From Cucumis sativus (taxonomy: Eukaryota; Streptophyta; Magnoliopsida; Cucurbitales; Cucurbitaceae), in contig NC_026660.2 in the NCBI RefSeq assembly GCF_000004075.3, positions 19,797,837 through 19,861,836 of the forward strand: DNA of 64,000 nt. The letters run 5' to 3'. Shown here piece by piece: positions 51,200 to 64,000 of this stretch (within the stretch, counting starts at the first letter, position 1; every line of letters begins with the position of its first letter). The notes beneath the pieces are model-generated. The model had not been told where the DNA came from. It worked only from the letters and a program-made list of their open reading frames with translations, and ran no database searches. The position numbers and the translations under genes are program-made.

Positions 51200-52935
51200 A
51201 GAAGACGGGAGGGAGGGTTTGGTTTGGTGGGAACTAGGCTGAAATGACTAAAATACCCTCAATGTGGAGATGTAAATGTGGCTGACGCCGAGGGGCAGTG
51301 GGGTCCATTAAATTTCAGCCGCCCAGTTTTCGCTCTTTGGAATAATAATCATAAAAACTTTATGCGTTCCGTTCAAACTTATCATTTACATAAAATCAAA
51401 TCAAGTTTTTCAAAATAAGGAAAAACAAACCTCACTCAACCAATTACTTATTCAACTTTTAATATATAACAAAACCACTTTTATTGTCATATTTGTAATA
51501 TATAAGAACAAATTTTTACTTTGTTATCGGAAATAAATAAAATAATATATTTTTTTTTTGGAGAAAAGTTATTTTTAAAAAAATTGTTACTGACTTCTGA
51601 GTTTTTATTATGCATTTAAATTTCCAAGGAACATTGACTTTTAATTATTTGTTTTTCATATCAAACATTAATAAAGTAGTATGAATAATTATAAACAATG
51701 GATCTTCATATAAAGTATTAAAAATATGTGAGATTAGGGAATGAAGTGTGAACACAAAATTGGTCAAATATTCCACAATCCATTTCAAAGCATTTCACCA
51801 AAAACAAAAAGAGTCTTAAAACTTTCTTATGTTCCCCAATCTTCCTTTGATTGTCTCTTTTCCATTTTCAAAAGAATCTCATTCATTCACCTATTCCATT
51901 TCTATTAACAAGTTCCAGTTATGCAACAATCTATAAAGTTGTGAAGTTTGAATCGAACTAAGATCTATTTGGGTTATATAAAAGAAAAAAGAGTTGCACA
52001 ATTTAGATTAGAGCTAATTTCTATCTATCTGTAGAGAATGTGGATTCTATCAAAGAAAAATAAATGTAGAGAATGTGGATGAATTGTGGGGATTGAATAA
52101 TAATTGTAGTGTGTTATTTAATGAAACTTGTAATAGTTGTACTCTCTTACACACATACACAACAACATGGGGAACAATATCTGAACCTATCAAATTATAA
52201 ATAAATAAATAAAATCTTCTTTTCTTCTTTTGTTAATGTTAAAGGAGACATTCTTTTGTTAATGCAAGTTGAATTCTTTTTGTTCATATAGTTTTTTCAC
52301 ATCAATTTTCACCACAATTTCCACAAATCATTTATTTGGATACTAAAATTTCAAAATCATCTAATACAACACTGTTCTTCATTTTTTTTATATGATAAAA
52401 TGGAAGTATCTTTATTTTTCATTCATGGTATTTTGGTACATTTCATTAATTAAAGAAGAAGAAGAAGAAGAAGAATTAGTGGACATCAATGTTTCTATAT
52501 TCTATAAGTTAAATATAATACAAACATTAATTAATTTTTCAAACAAATTAACTAAATCCATTTGATTTCGTTGACTTTTTCAATTTCCAACTTCCAAGTT
52601 GCCTTCAAAGATATATATACATATTCAACTTAGGGCCTCACTAATTCAATTGCTTCATTAGATAACAAATAAATGAAATAAGAAAAAAAGAAGAAGGGTT
52701 TAGAATAAGAGAATGATTCAAAATTGGTTTGTATATGCTGAACCAACTCCAAAATTACTCAAAGCCTTTTCTTTTTACTATTCCCCCTCTCTAAAATCCC
52801 AATAATTAAAACTAAAAAAAGAAAGAGAGGTTCAAAACCAAGCTAGGGTTTGTGTATACTGAAATTTGTAAGATGTGATATTAATGGAGAACAGGACTTT
52901 TCAAACACATAAAATATGACATTATTTATCCTATA
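51200..52935. other. intergenic, no gene seen
   Basis: Next to 51130-51300 lies the ARM gene's promoter. The remainder is A+T-rich, with an AAG run at about 52455-52472 and no supportable gene. The 3' untranslated region of the arabinosyltransferase gene probably occupies the last couple of hundred bases. Confidence 0.6.
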
Positions 52936-52941
52936 AACTAA

Positions 52942-55571
52942 CTATGTTGCCTCCCAATTTGGAAGATTTGCAGTTGCTTCATTCACCATCTTTACCAAGG
53001 TTATCTGCAACATATGGAAACAACCAAAGCTGATATAAGCTTATGATACCAAAAACAAGAGATAGAGAAGGAAATTCAATGTTTATGCATTTATATGATT
53101 ATAAAGTGTTTAGTATGTGTCCTAGTATTTGATACGTGCAAGACGCTTAAGTATTTGTCCTTCTTAGGCTATTCATTCTTTTGGGAACCAGATATAGCAG
53201 AAATCTATAAGGAACATGCATTATTCGGCAGGGTTTCTTCGTTTTATGCATTTTCTTGTTTACTCGTATGGCCAAACATGATTTCTACACTAAGTTCTTA
53301 CCCATGTTATGATTAAGCTACATATTTGCTCATACCACGATAAGAATCATATTTGAACGGTTGAAAGGTTAAACAACAACAACACTGACAAACTTAACCT
53401 GATTCTGTTGAAATAGGACACAGTGTAAATTAGTGACTCAAAGAAATAGTCAAAGATCAGCAACAAAATCCATGCTTCTCTTGGCACTAAACAAGAAAAT
53501 GAAGTTTGAAACAAACCAAAAAGAAAAAAAGAAAAACTGAGTCTCTTCAGAAACTGTGCTTAGGTAGAATCATGCAGGACCCTCATTTCAAAACAGTAAA
53601 TGGCAATAGAGGAAGACAAGGGGAGTGGTTTTCGGGAAACATACCACACTTTCAGGAACTCCTCGAGGGGGTAAAGGTATGTTTTTCGGTGGAGGTCCAC
53701 GTAAATGCGACCTCTTGTCAAATCGCCACTCACCAATTTTACCATACGTCAATTCCCCCTGATAATTTTCAGGTAAGAGAGTTCATGAAATGACATAAAC
53801 AATAGAAATGATCAGATATCCATGCCAGATGTTTGCACTCCGAAAATTGAAAAGAAGGAACGAAGGCTAAGAAAATCCACCTTTAAGTTGTAGTCACATC
53901 CATAAGTATAATGTATAATGAACTTTCTACCAATGGCCAAGTCCCATGGTGGCTGACCAATTAGAAAAGAAAAAGAAAATCTCAAGATTGGTTTCGATAT
54001 GTAGAAGAAGCTATCCATCATTTTAGAATTGAAGTAGGTCATACCTGCAACATAAAATCTTTCCGAAGAACATGTTGCACACCGTGCAAAGCAGAAGCAA
54101 CTGCATAAGCATACCTAAGAAAAAAGGGAGCTTCAGAAGACATTTCACTAGAGATTTTTGGATTTTCTAGAGTGGTCTAATATAGAAGAGAAGACAAAAG
54201 GTTTCTTTTTCCAAAACTTACATTTCTAGCACCCATCCAAAAATTTTATCTGCCTCTGGATCCTCTTTCATCTTCAATGAAATATTCATCCAGGTTGGCG
54301 CAATCTTTTCAATCAAATCCTGATAAACAGAACCCAGTTAGCACATCGAACAATAAAGGTCAACGTACAAAGAAAATAGCCTTTTATTGGTGAATACAGA
54401 AATGACAACAGGGAAAAGATTTTACCAAAAATTATAAGAGGGTAAGAAATGAAATGTTAAAAATAGTCGTGACTCGTAATGTGATCGCTAACTCGGTATA
54501 CTAAGATTTCTTAATAAAAGAGAAGTGCCATAAATTTCCACATCCATTTTGCGTTATGCAGGAAAATGTCGTTATGCCTGCCCGCAATATTAATCTTAAT
54601 CCAGGTCTTAATTTTGAGAGAAATCACCTTCCTAATAATTACAGGGGAGTTGCCAATTGGATCGATATTATTTACGGGACCATATTCCTCAGGGAAAAAC
54701 TTTCTCAGAATTTTATGATTTTGATCTGGTTTGATGTAGAAAAATGGAAAGGCAGCTGGATAACCTCCATCAGATAAATTAGGAAGCGGATTAACAAATA
54801 TATGATCTGGTTCTGCCATTAGTATATATCTACAACAAAAGAAAACAAAAAGAATAAGATACTTAAGAATTCAAATAGCAATATTTATTAAGAGTTCTAT
54901 ACTTCAATGATTTTACATAAAATTCTCACTCTTCCTCTATTGTAGCCTTTTCCAGCCACTGCACAAATGCCCACGGTCTGTTCAAGACAATGTAGCCCTG
55001 AGAACAGAATATAGAGTTTAATGAAATACGAAAAAGAATCCTACACATTTGAAAACAAGACATTACAGTTCATGAGAAAGAAACAATGAGTACATCCAAA
55101 GTAACAATAACTGAGTTAAATGAAGACAAAGAAGGATGTGCAAAGAAATCTCACCCGGTCCATACCAGCAGGAAGAGGATCTACCACCATAGTAGGAATT
55201 TCATCCATTAAGTTATCTGGTTTTCCCGAATGTAAAATACGAGTGAACCCTCCCATCTCAGATTGAGGCAAATTTTTTTTCTTCTTGTACCAGTAATACA
55301 TAATACGACACTGCCATTTGCTGTAAGGAGCGTCAGTCGCTGTCAAAGCAACATGAAAAGGTGACTTTGTCTTCTTTCTTTTCACCTTCTCCGGCATTTC
55401 AATGATGGGATCAGTAGATAAATGATTATATGAGTCATGTCCAACTTCCCTTCCCACAGATCCATACTGAATAATAGCCGTCACCAAATTATAAGTTACA
55501 AAGCAGAAGGTAAGAGCCAAGAGGACCAGAAATAGTGGGGAAGCCTGTCCAGTATTCTTCCTCCCAATCAT
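52942..55571 (-). CDS. HPAT: hydroxyproline O-arabinosyltransferase (HPAT, GT95)
   Basis: Eight minus-strand exons (55571-55155, 54997-54930, 54829-54628, 54319-54222, 54114-54045, 53952-53881, 53758-53645, 53004-52942) join in frame to 1104 nt, 367 residues, the normal HPAT length. A short cytosolic N terminus (MIGRKNTGQ) and one membrane anchor (about 12-34) show a Golgi type II protein. The catalytic part contains KWQCRIMYYWYKK, MAEPDH (166-171), HYTYGCDYNLKGELTYGKIG and the conserved end VTLVKMVNEAT-like ITLVKMVNEAT. HPATs add the first arabinose to hydroxyproline in extensins and CLE peptide hormones; the legume homologue RDN1/NOD3 limits nodule number. The frame is open for 47 codons upstream to 55712, but the chosen Met gives the family-like N terminus. 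A 5' leader with an intron probably extends toward 56.8 kb. Confidence 0.95.
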
Positions 55572-56171
55572 AGTAGATATTTTTGAGATCCAAATCAAGG
55601 ACTTCCAAAATTCATTATAGGATGAGTTTCCTGAACTATAGTAGCATGGGAAACCACAAAAAATCCATGAAACCTTTCTCTTTCTTTCAAATACAAGCAA
55701 CAGGAGCAACAAAATGGACCTCCTTTACAGTATTTAACTTGAGAAGAAGAGTTTGATTGCCACGGAAGTTCATTTCACTGCCCACAAAAAGAATAAAGGA
55801 GGGATTCCACATCATTTTATAGCAAAGCAATCAATGATATTCTAGTTCAAAACCACACAGAAGAAAGAGCTATCATCAATATATGATGGCAAGAAAAAAA
55901 AAATCTCCTTGACATAATCAAGGTTAGAGAATGGTACTATTCTGCAACAACAGCCATTATTAGGTGAAGTGATCTTGATATATTAACCTCGCTGTGAAAG
56001 CCACAATCATATTTCAAGTTAGCATCATAAAAAGAAAAAAACAACCTATAGTGACTGCTTCAAGTTCAAAATGGAATATCCGAAAGAAATGATGGTCTAG
56101 TAAAATCTTGAAATGAAACATAATTGTGGGAGTTCTGCTCTAGAATGCAACTTTCTTCTACAGATATAACT

Positions 56172-56178
56172 CCCCCCT

Positions 56179-56209
<31 letters not shown>

Positions 56210-56210
56210 A
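56172..56210. repeat. poly-C / poly-A homopolymer block
   Basis: Six C, one T and then 21 C end in a G followed by ten A. The block lies upstream of the arabinosyltransferase coding region, probably in its leader intron or promoter. On the transcribed strand of that gene it is a long G run. Its exact length is uncertain, because such tracts slip during replication and sequencing. Confidence 0.85.
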
Positions 56211-56839
56211 GGGAAAAAATTGGAGAAAGGAACATAACAAACACTCCTTAACAATTCAGGGCATCTTCATAACTCTTAAAGATCTAAGCTATTGTGAATT
56301 TCTAGACTCAAAACATCACATTTCATACACAACCTTCAACATCAAAGTCAGAATGCAGAAACAGTACAGAAACTAACAAAAGAGATCTTAATGGTGGATG
56401 AAACACTTCATTCTTCAGAAAGATGCAAATCACAAAAATGGGCAAAAGGGTGGGGGGAAAATCAAAAGAATTGAGCATTGACTTAAGAATCCTGCAAAAA
56501 CAATCCATCATTAACCAACAAAGAAGCCCAGAAAAAGTCAACGATCAAGGTGCAAGAAAAACAACAGGAGAAAACAGAATAAAGGATCAAAAGCAGAGGA
56601 AAAGGGGGTGAATTACAGGTGGTGTTGGTGGCATTGATCGAAAATACAAGCATAGAAATAAAAAATTATGAAAATTATGAAATGTTTTCACATGAAGAGA
56701 AGTTAAACCTTGAAGAACATGAGGGAGTCGGGGAAGAAGAAATGGGTGTCGTGTTGGAATCGAGAACAAACAGAGAGATCTGGAAAATAAAAATTGAGTA
56801 TTGTGCGTACCGTGCGGACACTCTTCGTGAACGTTCATT

Positions 56840-58700
56840 ACTTCTGCCTTTTCCTCTATTTAATTTAATCATAATTAACTTCATATTTTATAATTATTTT
56901 TTAAATTTAAAACATTTCAAAATATTTACAAGTCATATTTACTTTACCTCATTTAACTATACTACAAATAGAGAAAAGCTCGTGATTTAGTATATAATAA
57001 TATTTTAAAAAAATGATAAATACGGTCGAATCTAACTATGATAGACTCTATAGATGATAACTTCTAGTAGCAATAGATGGTTTAGAGTATAACAAAAAGA
57101 ACAAAATTTTAGAAATCGTACTATAGAAGTTGAAGAAAAGTTACCATAAATTTCAAAAAGAGAATACTAAAAGCAAAATCATATCTAAATTGGTTCATAT
57201 ATTTGTAAAATGTTCATTTTTTTTTCTATCTACAGCAATTCTCCATTGCTATCAATAATAAATTATGATTGAAATCGAATTAAGCTTTGCAATTTAATAT
57301 CATTATCATATCATCCTCATCCTTAAATGAACTTGATATTAGATCATAATTTAAAAAAGATATGTGATGGTTAACTTATTTATTATTGGTAGAGTTTTTG
57401 TGGATTTATCAAACTTTTTAGTAATGAATGAGAAATATTTTCTTAAAAGAAAAAAAAAAGAACAAAGAGAAATATTCATTTTCTATACGAATTTGCCTAA
57501 AACTGAAATAATATTTAGTTTTCTAAATTTAGGTTTCCGTCTGTCAAATTTTCGATTTCCCGTAATGGTTTGTGTACTAATCAGTATTTAAATTATGGTT
57601 TTTTTTCTTTTCTTTTTTGTCATTACTCTTCCATATATTTTTTTATTAAAAGATCATAAAAATAGCAAAATAAATCAAATATTCATGTAAAATAAATTGA
57701 GTATAATGAATTTTGTTCCAGTGAGTTTTATTTCCATTAGTATACAAAATAGGTGTAGTCGAGTAGAGTATGCATTGGAGTATTTTTCTTTTTAATTTCT
57801 AGTAGGAACTCTTTATTTCATTTATTTTGTTTTCCTTTTCTCCTAATCCAAACTTCAAATCTATGCATGAAATGGTCACTAATTTCGTGAACACTCTCTT
57901 TTCAAAATATTATTTTAATTTCTGTATTTTAAATTATTTTGTTTCGTTCTTTATAATTTCTAATCTTTTTTTAAGCTATAAATGGTATATTTTCAATTCC
58001 ACGAGTTACATTTACAAAATTTTAAAAATTGTTTTTAATGGGACTGATTGTTGGATCATTAAGAATTTACTTCATCGAATATAAAAGAAATTAAATTTGA
58101 GTTTAGTGTATCATTGATTAAAAAATATTTTAAAAAATGAAGAAAAAATTTATCACATCAAATTATTCTTAGACGACTGAACTCGGTACATAAAAAATTG
58201 ATACAATAAAAAATGTACTAACATTTAACGAAAGTGATGTTTTTCTTCTTATTTGATGTTTATTAATTAGGAAAATTGACCCAATAGACATCTTAATTAA
58301 GACAAAAAAGCTATTAGAAATATACATGAATCCAAACAACAAATGAAAATGAAAGAACATTTACATTTTCGTCTTCACATATCTCATGTTTGTGCCGTTG
58401 GATGCTTCAAACAATCTACGACGTTGCACAATCCAATTGACCTAACTATATCTCCCAACCTGTCATACATCACTTTGATTAATATATCACATTCGAATAA
58501 TATTCTACCAATTTTAGATGCATTATTTTTCAGACAAAAAAGATAGAAGAGGAAAAAATATTATGATATGAAAAAATATCGTTTCAGATCAAAGAACAAC
58601 TGCAATGCTAAAGCATAATACATAGATTATTTGTTCTTCTCTGGGAATATTATTGATAGACTACATTTCGCAGTCCAATATAACTATATATATGTTTGGA
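56840..58700. other. intergenic, no gene seen
   Basis: This A+T-rich stretch follows the upstream region of the arabinosyltransferase gene and runs to the end of the alpha/beta hydrolase gene. Only short chance frames are present. The 3' untranslated region of the hydrolase gene probably occupies about 58550-58725. Confidence 0.6.
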
Positions 58701-58725
58701 GATGTTATATTTAAAGTAGAGGGGC

Positions 58726-60833
58726 TCACCGATCAAAGCTATTTCTCGGTTTTTCTGAGTTGTTTCTCGACTTCAACAACCGATCCGTGCTGTTCCTCGA
58801 CTTGTCGATGTTGACCTCCTTGAGCTTGTAATCAATGCTTGGACGTCTTGATTTCTCAAAACGACTGCTACTACTACTACTATTGCTAACTCTAGAACTG
58901 GGAGTTCTTTGATCAATTTGGTGTGGATTATTAATGAGACGTTGTTTATGGTTGTTGTTTTTTAGAGGACGATGTAGTTTTTGTACAGCAGAAATGAAGT
59001 TACGAAGATGAGTTAAGTATTGTGGAAAAAGTTCCAAGTCACAATGGTTCCCTCCTTTCAGCCACAAAGGTTCATACTTGTCTTTGCACAACTCCCACAG
59101 TTGCCTTCCATGGGAACAATCCACAACCTCATCCTCAGTTCCCTAAAATAACAAATAACAAAATTATTATTATTTACTTTTCAACATGAAACCCCTACTT
59201 AATACCGTGTTTAAATTAACAAACTGCAAAACTATAAACTTATAACTTGGCAGAACATGCATATACTCACATGAATCACTAAAACTGGACAATCAATGAG
59301 TGGAATCTTGTCAATGTTCTGCAACAACAAAACAAAACAAAACCAGGATTACTTAGACTTGTCATGCATGTGATGAATTCAATCACATTCAAAGTTGTAA
59401 AGAAAAAGAAAGGGAAACCTTGTAAATGTCAAACCAGAAAGTTTTTCTGAGAGGAGGGTAGAGAACACGGAGGCCGGAGAGAATAGGGGAGTGGAGGACG
59501 ACGGCTGTGGCCGCCGGCAGCCGTGTGGCAAGTTCTAAAGTGGGGCCACTACCCACTGATTGTCCGTACAGAATGATTTCCTCTTCTTTTACTCCGTACG
59601 TTTCTTGTAAGCATTTGTACGCTGCTTCTATGTCCGCATACGTGTCTTCTTCACTTGCCTATAACCAAACCCAGCCCAAACGTTCATCGTTTCCCTCTTA
59701 AATCACCAATTCAAACTTAAAAACTTGTATTCTACTAAGTGAAGGTTATTTGATTTTGTATTTTTTATGTATGGATTACTAAAAGTAACTTTAATAATTT
59801 AACCAAAAGAAACTTTAAATTTGGAGATGGCTGCTGAAGGGATAAAAATCACAAATTAAATGCTTTCTATTATTGCTGTATAAACATACCTTTCCAGACG
59901 ACTGTCCATACCCAGAATAATCATACCTACATATAACATACCATAAAAACACACTTTAGAATTTCCTAACATTTAATGGTAATTATGTATACAATATGTA
60001 TATAACCGTTTAAAAATAATCATTATGAAAAATAGTTTTTAATATACCTAATAAAAACCCATTTCCAATAACTCAAAATCAAGTCAATTCAATTTCAAAA
60101 TCGACTGTCAACTCAATTCAATTCATTTTCATTCATGTATAGTATATGAATCAACACTAGAAAATAATGTGTCAAATCAAGACCAAGGAAAATGGAGAAA
60201 AAAAATAGTTGCAAATGGATTGCATTCATCTTACTTAAATTTTTAATTATAACAACAATTATCTCTTAAACTTCTAAAAGAACTAAAATGAACTCTTAAG
60301 CTTTAGAATAAATGTAAAAATTAGACTTATGTGTAAATGGTAAAAGTACTAAAATTGGAGAGTTCGAGGGTATAATTAACTAACCCCATAATGTTGACAC
60401 CCAAATGAAGACTAAGTTGAAAGAGAAGTTGATAAATCTGGCCAAGATCTGCAGCATTTCCATGAGAATAAAGCATTGTCAATGAAGAACAACAAGAAGA
60501 GTTATTCTTCACATACATTCCCACAATCTCATTCCCTCTCCTTGTCTTCACCTTCAACACATCCACATTTTCTCTCTCCTCCACATTCGACATCCTCAAT
60601 TTCCCCACCTCCTCCTCGTCGAGGTACACACTAATAGAAACACAAAAAATACAATATTTATAATCTGTACGTAAGTACTACTCATCAACTTATATAGCAA
60701 AAAAGTTATACTTCACTGTATCAAAACTAAACAGAAGGTGGTTCTGTGTTAGGACTTCTGTTAACCTGTAAGATGGGGGATCGGGTGGGAAGAATGCAAA
60801 CTTGGCCGCCATTGAGGAAGCTGCTGACCCCAT
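58726..60833 (-). CDS. alpha/beta hydrolase, ABHD17-like
   Basis: Six minus-strand exons (60833-60766, 60630-60385, 59926-59890, 59658-59419, 59318-59271, 59142-58726) join to 1056 nt, 351 residues. The N terminus [20 protein letters not shown] is the plant version of this family and could be N-myristoylated at Gly2. An HGNAADL oxyanion motif is followed by the nucleophile elbow GQSVG with Ser151. Asp217 (in GTEDEVVD) and His246 (in GGNHCDL) complete the likely triad. Animal ABHD17 enzymes remove palmitate from membrane proteins; the plant members are less studied, so depalmitoylation is an inference. The C-terminal tail (about 285-351) is basic and repeats KSRNSTDR-like phrases. The stop overlaps a good splice donor, so a longer isoform is possible. 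Confidence 0.9.
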
Positions 60834-60899
60834 TGAGAAAAGATGGATCCAAGCTAGAATTATGATCAATTTTTGGTGGTAGAACAATTGATGCTCATG

Positions 60900-63800
60900 A
60901 TGAAGAAAATATTAGGAATTTTGAGGGGAAATTTATGTGGGGGTGAGTGTATTTTAAAGAGAATTAAGAAGAGTGATTAGCGGCGGTGAAGTGATCAATG
61001 AGAAAGAAATTGAGATCAAAAGAGGCCATGTTTGAATCCATATTAATTCTTTTGTTTTTTCTAAAAGAGAAAAAGATTTGAATTTGAATTTGAGAGTTAT
61101 TGGAGGAGGAAGGGGTCCCTCTAAATTAAAGATCAAAGTTGGGGTCTTGTCGTTTAAGGAATTAAATCGAATGATGTGATTTTACTCCACTAATTCAATA
61201 TATATATATCTTACAAAGGGATTTTGCCATTTGATTCAATATCTACATTATACCATTAAATGATATTAATAACAATAGTAAGAGGATATTCAATTTTGGA
61301 TTTATAGGGTTGTGTGGTTTTTGGAGGACAAACATACAATAGGAACATTGAGCAGTAGCTAGGAAAAATAATAATACACACTTTAACATTAGAATTCACT
61401 TTAAGGCTAACAAGAACTCAACAATAATGTACCAAACACGATTGTGGTTTGAATTTCTCCGCTCTCAATTTAAACTTAAAAAATAAAATTACTCGTTGAT
61501 AGAATTAAAAAAATTTACTATAATTTATTTTACTATTTTAAAAAAGGTTTTTTATATATTCTAAAATAATTTTTCAGACCTAAAGTGTTTCTTAGTTAAT
61601 TAGCTTCACTATTTTCCAAAATTAATCATCCTTGTTTTGATTAATTAATTTCATATGGCATTTCCAATTATGCATTGATGAGAAAACAAAAAAAAGGGGC
61701 AAAAGAGAAATGGAGACAGTCAATAATGCATATAAAAGATCATTACACAAAAAAAGTAAAAGAAGGGGACATATCTATCTCACATTATTTCATGAAAACA
61801 TTATACCTTTACCTAATAAACAATAATGTCTATATATATATTCATCTTGACTTGTCTTTATGAGCTCCACCCAAGTAATTCAAAAAGTTTGAAAGAATAT
61901 ATTACCCATTTGAAAATTTACCATCACCTTCGTTAGTAAATTTAAAGACTAACTAAATGTGGGTGTGACAAATTTTCTATAAATTATATACGTAACACAC
62001 ATAAATGTTAGCTTTACAAAATATAAACTGATCCACACACATTTGTATTGCTCGTGATCTTAAATTTGAACTACCATATATAATTACGTTGATAGTTACT
62101 TTCATTGCCTTGTCTTGGTTACATATATATACACACTCTATAGACTCTTCTTATTTGGTTGCTTATATAATGAATGCATTGCTCTTTTAAAGGAATTAAA
62201 TGGGTAGGGGAGACATCAATCGACCACCCTATAAACTTTAGCTTTTTGGGGAAAAAGAAAGGCAATTGATGATATTTTGGTTCCACTTCCATATGTTACT
62301 ATTTTATAGGTAAAAGTACCTTTATTTTACTCGATGGGTTAAAATATCATTTTGGTCTCTATACTTTATAGTTTCTTCAATTTTGGTTAAATATATTTTT
62401 TATATTCAGTTTTAGTTTAATCTTTTTTAATAAATCTTAAATTTAGTCTCGTCTACTACTAGTTGATTGTAGACTTTTTTTTAATTTTCTATTAGAATTT
62501 TTACAATAAATTTTAAAAATTTATTCACATATTATGCTTCTTTGTATTAAGATTATTGTGATTTATTTAATTAATTGATTTCAATAAAAAATTAACTAGA
62601 TTTAACTAGGACTGCAATTTAAATTTGGGAGGGTATGAGAACTAAAATTATAATAAATTTCAAAGGTGAGGAGAAAAATGGTATCTTTTAGTAAATAATT
62701 ATTCCAAATAATGAGATCAAGTTTGTCTCTAAATATTTATATATAATAATAATAATTAAAGCTACTTATTCATCTTATTTTATTTATTTGTTAGAATAAT
62801 AATCTATAGTATCTTGACTTAAAGAAAAAAGAAATCAAATGTTTGATTTAGGTCTATGATTCTATTAAAAAGAGAGTGAAGAGATCAATAACTATATTGA
62901 TGTCCCTATGATATATAAATACAATAATCATTCCTCATTAAGTTTATTATGATAAGTATGTTTATAAACTTATTATATATTTAATTTGCTAGTTGATGTT
63001 TTAATAAGTTAAATCACTTTTCTCAAAAAAGATATTAAGATGTTGTTTATAATTAAAAAGCATATGGGTGGAGATCACCTAGAAATAAGTTTAGTTAGTG
63101 TATATATATATGGGTTGTTGGCTCTACATGGGTTTAATTTGGTGTATAAAATATACAAAAAGTTTTTAAGTTTTGATGTTTCCATCTAATAAGTTTCTAC
63201 GTTTGTAAAAATGAATATAATGTTGGGAGGGAAAGAAAATAATATTTAATGAAATAATTATCAAATATGGCTTAATTAATGTGTCCAAAATATGAATTAA
63301 AATCAAAGAGAGAAAAAAATGAAATTAAATCACAATAATTAATTATAATATTCTATTTTTCAAATTGAAAATTGAAATTAAGCCTAACATTCATTCCTTC
63401 AAAAGTCTAATAATTTTGTGAACATTTATTGATTTCAAGTGTACAAAATCTAACTTGTACCCTTCATGCTATGCTATGGCATTTATTATATCTTCCACCA
63501 GAATTCCATCAATTAGGTTAAGTCATATACTCTTCAATTAAGAAGGTGGAAGAGATTCAAATATGTTCACCCACATTGGATGTTAAAATAACTCAACAAC
63601 GTAAATGTTTTGAATTTAACTAATGCATCAATGCATAGTGAATCATGGAAATTACAATACACACATTTACATAGGTAATGGGATTCTTTTCCCTTGTTGT
63701 TATAAACTATAAGGAATTAGAAGACATAGAAAAGTGAAAGCTCAAATTTTCAAGCCATTTAGGAAGAATTTAGAGGCAGTGGGTAGCCTTTCCTTTTGCC

Positions 63801-64000
63801 TCTTCCTCCAAATTCAAAGCCATCTTGGAAGTTGGAAACCCTAAACTTCCACTATATATTTGAAGTTTTATATATATATATATATTTGTGTGTGGGGTTA
63901 TATATTTTTTTTGGTTGATTTTTGGGAGTTCTATCAATTAAAAATTAAAAATTATATCAATTTAATCTTTGAAACATGTTTCAACTTATGCTTTCTAATT
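60900..64000. other. intergenic, no gene seen
   Basis: Next to 60834-61140 lies the promoter and leader of the hydrolase gene. The rest is A+T-rich with TA runs (near 61201, 63103 and 63873) and a possible decayed inverted-repeat element at about 62334-62692. No coding region was recognised up to the window end. Confidence 0.6.
62334..62692. mobile_element. possible decayed MITE
   Basis: The left part (TTAAAATATCATTTTGGTCTC) and the reverse complement of the right part (CTAAAAGATACCATTTTTCTCC) resemble each other weakly as inverted ends. The interior has the TTTGGT/TTTAGT wording of dispersed plant repeats. The ends are too decayed to define a target duplication. Confidence 0.3.

Noticed and set aside
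55572-55712. Upstream in-frame extension of the arabinosyltransferase
   Set aside because: The extra 47 residues are unlike known family N termini, while the internal Met gives the expected MIGRKN start and membrane anchor.
1-64000. Gene cluster or operon-like system
   Set aside because: The ten genes belong to unrelated families with separate promoters and spacing typical of plant chromosomes; no shared pathway is evident from arrangement.
1-64000. CRISPR arrays, rRNA or tRNA genes
   Set aside because: No regularly spaced identical repeats, rRNA cores or tRNA cloverleaf boxes were seen by eye on either strand.

Overview
The window is nuclear DNA from a flowering plant. It is very A+T-rich between genes. 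The genes are split by GT-AG introns with conserved plant exon structures, and the intergenic space holds simple repeats and small transposon remnants. The exact species cannot be read from the sequence. The compact gene spacing and protein style would fit a cucurbit such as a Cucumis relative, but that is inference. No prokaryotic features, CRISPR arrays, rRNA or tRNA genes were seen.

Ten protein-coding genes can be reconstructed. In every spliced gene all introns have GT-AG ends and the reading frame closes exactly. On the + strand in the first 25 kb are a Nudix hydrolase of the AtNUDT12/13/16 group (2921-10474, with an unusually long third intron), a clade-II TGA bZIP transcription factor (15574-19462) and an intronless carboxylesterase of the plant CXE family (23640-24650). 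On the - strand from 32 kb onward are an ATL-type RING-H2 ubiquitin ligase (32227-32718), a single-CRM-domain organellar RNA-binding protein (33500-35995), a secreted subtilase with 11 exons (37693-42586), the plastid thioredoxin z/CITRX (44967-48084), an intronless armadillo-repeat protein (50171-51127), a hydroxyproline O-arabinosyltransferase (52942-55571) and an ABHD17-like alpha/beta hydrolase (58726-60833).

The genes look like ordinary independent neighbours, with no sign of an operon or a biosynthetic cluster. Loose themes are organelle gene expression (the CRM protein and thioredoxin z), secreted or Golgi processing that can touch peptide signalling (subtilase and arabinosyltransferase), and defence or hormone signalling (TGA factor, ATL ligase, carboxylesterase). 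These links are biological associations, not evidence from arrangement.

The non-coding space supplies most of the unusual structure. There is a complete non-autonomous CACTA transposon at 26192-28781 with matching ends and a 3-bp target duplication. A large imperfect foldback lies at 21084-21953 with arms of about 170-195 bp. A small inverted-repeat element sits in a TGA intron (18945-19198). A degenerate GTGTATCA-type array lies near 36.7-37.06 kb. Several tandem duplications are nested in the 5.2-kb third intron of the Nudix gene. I did not find a convincing new biological system; the foldback and the CACTA element are the best structural finds.
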